64,000 bases of DNA from Chitinophagaceae bacterium (lineage in GTDB: Bacteria > Bacteroidota > Bacteroidia > Chitinophagales > Chitinophagaceae). The notes below the pieces were generated by a model. It saw only the letters and a list, made by a program, of their open reading frames with translations, searched no databases and had not been told where the DNA came from. A program made the position numbers and the translations under genes. Shown here in pieces: positions 62,279 to 64,000 of the stretch. The stretch lies in contig CANFHA010000015.1 of the NCBI GenBank assembly GCA_947446645.1, positions 62,001-126,000 on the forward strand, in the 5' to 3' direction. Positions within the stretch are counted from its first letter, which is position 1; every line of letters begins with the position of its first letter.

Positions 62279-63523
62279 TTACTCCTCTATATCATACTCC
62301 TTTATCTTCCGGTAAAGTGTGCGCTCAGATATGCCCAGCTCGGCAGCCGCATCGCGGCGACGGCTTTTGTGTTTTTTCAGAGCTTTGGTAATAAATTCCT
62401 TTTCCCTGTCAGCAAGTAACAGTGTCTCTTCTACATCCTCGTGATGATCGTTGGACTCCAGCAATATTGGTGTGCTCTGGTTGAAATTTGTAGTTGGCTG
62501 ATGCTCGGTATCATTGTACACGGGCATCAGTGCAGCGCTACTCGTATTGGCTGACGGGTCAACGGGCGTATAGCCCTGGTTGTGCGCCACATCAAATATC
62601 ATCTGCTTCAAATCGTTCATGTCCTTTTTCAGGTCAAAGAACAACTTGTAAAGGATATCACGCTCCGTATTGAAATCCGCAGAACCGGGCGTAGTACCCC
62701 CCTGGCCTGACGAAGGTATAATGGCAAGACTACGCGATGCTTCACGCTGAGGCAGAAAACGTTGCATAGCCTCGGCATTTATGGCCTTATCGGTTGAGAG
62801 CACTGATATCTGCTCTGCAATATTTTTAAGCTCACGCACATTTCCGGGCCAGTAGTAGCTCACTAGCATTTGTTGTGCTGCAGCATCCAGCTGCACAGAT
62901 TGCGTTTTATATCGCTCAGCAAAATCAGCTGCAAATTTTCTGAACAGCAACGGCACATCTTCTTTCCTGTCACGCAGTGATGGCACACGTATCGGCACGG
63001 TGCTGAGGCGGTAATATAGATCCTGCCTGAAATCGCCCGACTGTGTATATTCCAAAAGATCACGGTTAGTAGCTGCGATAACCCGAACATCTGTCTTTTG
63101 CACTTTTGATGAACCCACGCGTATGAACTCACCTGTCTCCAGCACGCGCAGCAGGCGGGCTTGGGTGCCGAGTGGCATTTCACCTATCTCATCGAGGAAA
63201 ATGGTACCACCATTTACCGTTTCAAAATAACCCTTGCGGCTATCAACAGCGCCGGTAAAAGAGCCCTTCTCATGGCCAAACAATTCACTATCAATTGTAC
63301 CCTCTGGAATGGCACCGCAGTTCACCGCTATAAACGGGTTATGCTTGCGCGGAGACAGCGCATGAATGATCATTGAAAACACCTCTTTACCTACCCCGCT
63401 CTCGCCCACTATCAATACAGAAAGGTCTGTATTTGCCACTTGTACAGCAGTGTTGAGTGCATGGTTCAGCGCAGGCGAATTGCCTATTATGCCAAACCTG
63501 TTTTTTATACTTTGAATATCCAT
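62279..63523 (-). CDS. Sigma-54-dependent transcriptional activator (Fis-type HTH, no receiver domain)
   Basis: 414 residues. The AAA+ domain starts almost at once (FGIIGNSPALNHALNTAVQV): Walker A GESGVGKE at 40-47, GSFTGA at 87-92 (loop that contacts sigma-54; A to S at the second place is common), Walker B GGTIFLDEIGEMP, sensor I VIAATNRDLLEYTQSGDFRQDLYYRL split here as VIAATNRDL and FRQDLYYRL, and YYWPGNVRELKNI. A Gln/Ser/Thr-rich linker (~265-360) precedes the Fis HTH RRRDAAAELGISERTLYRKI. With no receiver or sensor domain it may be controlled by its level or by a partner. Relatives in this phylum often sit next to lptE, TPR and secG; here those genes are ~31 kb away. Confidence 0.93.
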   Translation of the reverse strand: MDIQSIKNRFGIIGNSPALNHALNTAVQVANTDLSVLIVGESGVGKEVFSMIIHALSPRKHNPFIAVNCGAIPEGTIDSELFGHEKGSFTGAVDSRKGYFETVNGGTIFLDEIGEMPLGTQARLLRVLETGEFIRVGSSKVQKTDVRVIAATNRDLLEYTQSGDFRQDLYYRLSTVPIRVPSLRDRKEDVPLLFRKFAADFAERYKTQSVQLDAAAQQMLVSYYWPGNVRELKNIAEQISVLSTDKAINAEAMQRFLPQREASRSLAIIPSSGQGGTTPGSADFNTERDILYKLFFDLKKDMNDLKQMIFDVAHNQGYTPVDPSANTSSAALMPVYNDTEHQPTTNFNQSTPILLESNDHHEDVEETLLLADREKEFITKALKKHKSRRRDAAAELGISERTLYRKIKEYDIEE

Positions 63524-63525
63524 TT

Positions 63526-63552
63526 AAGTCAAAAGTTAAAAGTCAAAACCCA
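63526..63552. repeat. 27-bp dispersed repeat, copy 2
   Basis: Identical to 33834-33860. Lies immediately upstream of the sigma-54 regulator start (ATG at 63523). Confidence 0.8.
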
Positions 63553-63572
63553 TTAGTTAATGACATCTGGTT

Positions 63573-63911
63573 CTATTTTGAGTTTAAAATTATTTCTACT
63601 TCATTTTTCAGAACAGGAAGATGTTGCTTACAGATTATCCATATTGCACTATCATCTACAATATCGTAATCGTGAACAATTATATCCCTCAAAGCGATAA
63701 TCTTGTCCTTATTAGAAATAGCAATCGTAATATCTTTCTTGTTTGCTTTCCAGAGCGCTTCTCCAATGATCGAAAGCCTGCGTTCAACTGCATCTACCGT
63801 CTTCAAATCGCTGGAATAAGCAGATAGAGAATCGATATTTTGAAAATACGACTTAATCAATATAATAGAATCGAATACATCCTTTAACAGCTTTTTGATC
63901 TCAAGACTCAT
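63573..63911 (-). CDS. HepT-like toxin (DUF86 ribonuclease/adenylylation target)
   Basis: 112 residues. A helical bundle starting MSLEIKKLLKDVFDSIILIK with the HepT signature Rx4HxY: R75-DIIV-H80-D-Y82 in IIALRDIIVHDYDIVDDSAI. ERRLSIIGEALWKA is the usual preceding helix. HepT toxins pair with MntA nucleotidyltransferase antitoxins that AMPylate the Tyr of this motif (known for MntA/HepT). The upstream partner gene would lie to the right, and an open frame there overlaps this start by ATGA. All signature residues are present. Confidence 0.88.
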   Translation of the reverse strand: MSLEIKKLLKDVFDSIILIKSYFQNIDSLSAYSSDLKTVDAVERRLSIIGEALWKANKKDITIAISNKDKIIALRDIIVHDYDIVDDSAIWIICKQHLPVLKNEVEIILNSK

Positions 63912-64000
63912 ATATCAGCTGTTTGCTCGCATTTATGCTTTGAATAAAGTAAGGGTTCCCCATTTTCGTTTCGGAAACCAAGTCTACTTTTCGTTTCAGA
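63908..64000 (-). CDS. 3' end of the gene upstream of hepT, probably a nucleotidyltransferase (partial)
   Basis: Reading inward from the window edge on the minus strand a frame is open for 30 codons and stops at TGA 63908-63910, sharing ATGA with the HepT start. The visible end SETKSRLGFRNENGEPLLYS plus KHKCEQTADI is not diagnostic. By gene order and coupling it should be the MntA antitoxin, but this is inference from context. Confidence 0.5.
   Translation of the reverse strand, partial: SETKSRLGFRNENGEPLLYSKHKCEQTADI

Overview
The window is chromosomal DNA from a Bacteroidota bacterium, most likely of the Chitinophagales/Chitinophagaceae type. Several things point there: type IX secretion (T9SS) sorting domains at the ends of many secreted proteins, the giant T9SS translocon SprA directly behind ruvA, an lptE-TPR-secG block, a DUF4175 protein, a sigma-54 regulator without receiver domain, ECF sigma signalling, and TAnnTTTG-like promoter boxes instead of strong Shine-Dalgarno sites.

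Bases 1-18,000 look like a flexible, repeat-rich accessory region. They hold large secreted proteins (a partial propeller-type T9SS cargo, a P-domain/CotH T9SS cargo, a choice-of-anchor-L/Big2 protein with a gliding-motility C-terminus), small stress and transport genes (DHFR-like reductase, CDF cation exporter, fasciclin protein, four-helix-bundle protein), a DUF433/DUF5615 toxin-antitoxin-like pair and a cytochrome c-like lipoprotein. Two genes are broken: a lipoprotein by a one-base slip in an A7 tract, and a propeller lipoprotein by an in-frame TGA. The spacers carry at least three families of dispersed imperfect repeats (called A, B and C here), some with stem-loops; I see none of them after base 18,000. 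A 36-bp tandem array and a tRNA-Leu(CAA) gene mark the right edge.

Bases 18,000-32,400 are mostly housekeeping: hscB, an alanine/saccharopine dehydrogenase-like enzyme, a CAP-domain protein, rarA, two tandem thioredoxin-like proteins, a DUF4175 protein, mutS2, secG, a TPR protein, lptE, and a hicBA toxin-antitoxin pair whose toxin is frameshifted at an A8 tract.

Bases 32,500-39,900 form a phenylacetyl-CoA epoxidase operon (paaA, paaB, paaC, then paaD) that is interrupted between paaC and paaD by three collinear, tightly packed glycosyltransferase/polytopic membrane genes.

Bases 40,000-51,200 hold a small channel-like protein, a T9SS cargo, an ECF sigma factor followed at once by a 1043-residue protein that seems to span the whole envelope (cytosolic anti-sigma-like head, one inner-membrane helix, a ~700-residue Ala/Thr/Lys/Ser-rich linker, a C-terminal outer-membrane beta-barrel), and a 1717-residue repeat-rich T9SS surface protein. 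This sigma/trans-envelope barrel pair is, to me, the most interesting signalling candidate here.

Bases 51,400-64,000 carry ruvA, sprA (with an unusual Gly/Asn/Thr-rich insertion), a polytopic membrane protein, a small secreted protein, a sigma-54 activator, and a HepT-type toxin coupled by ATGA to a partial upstream gene at the window edge.
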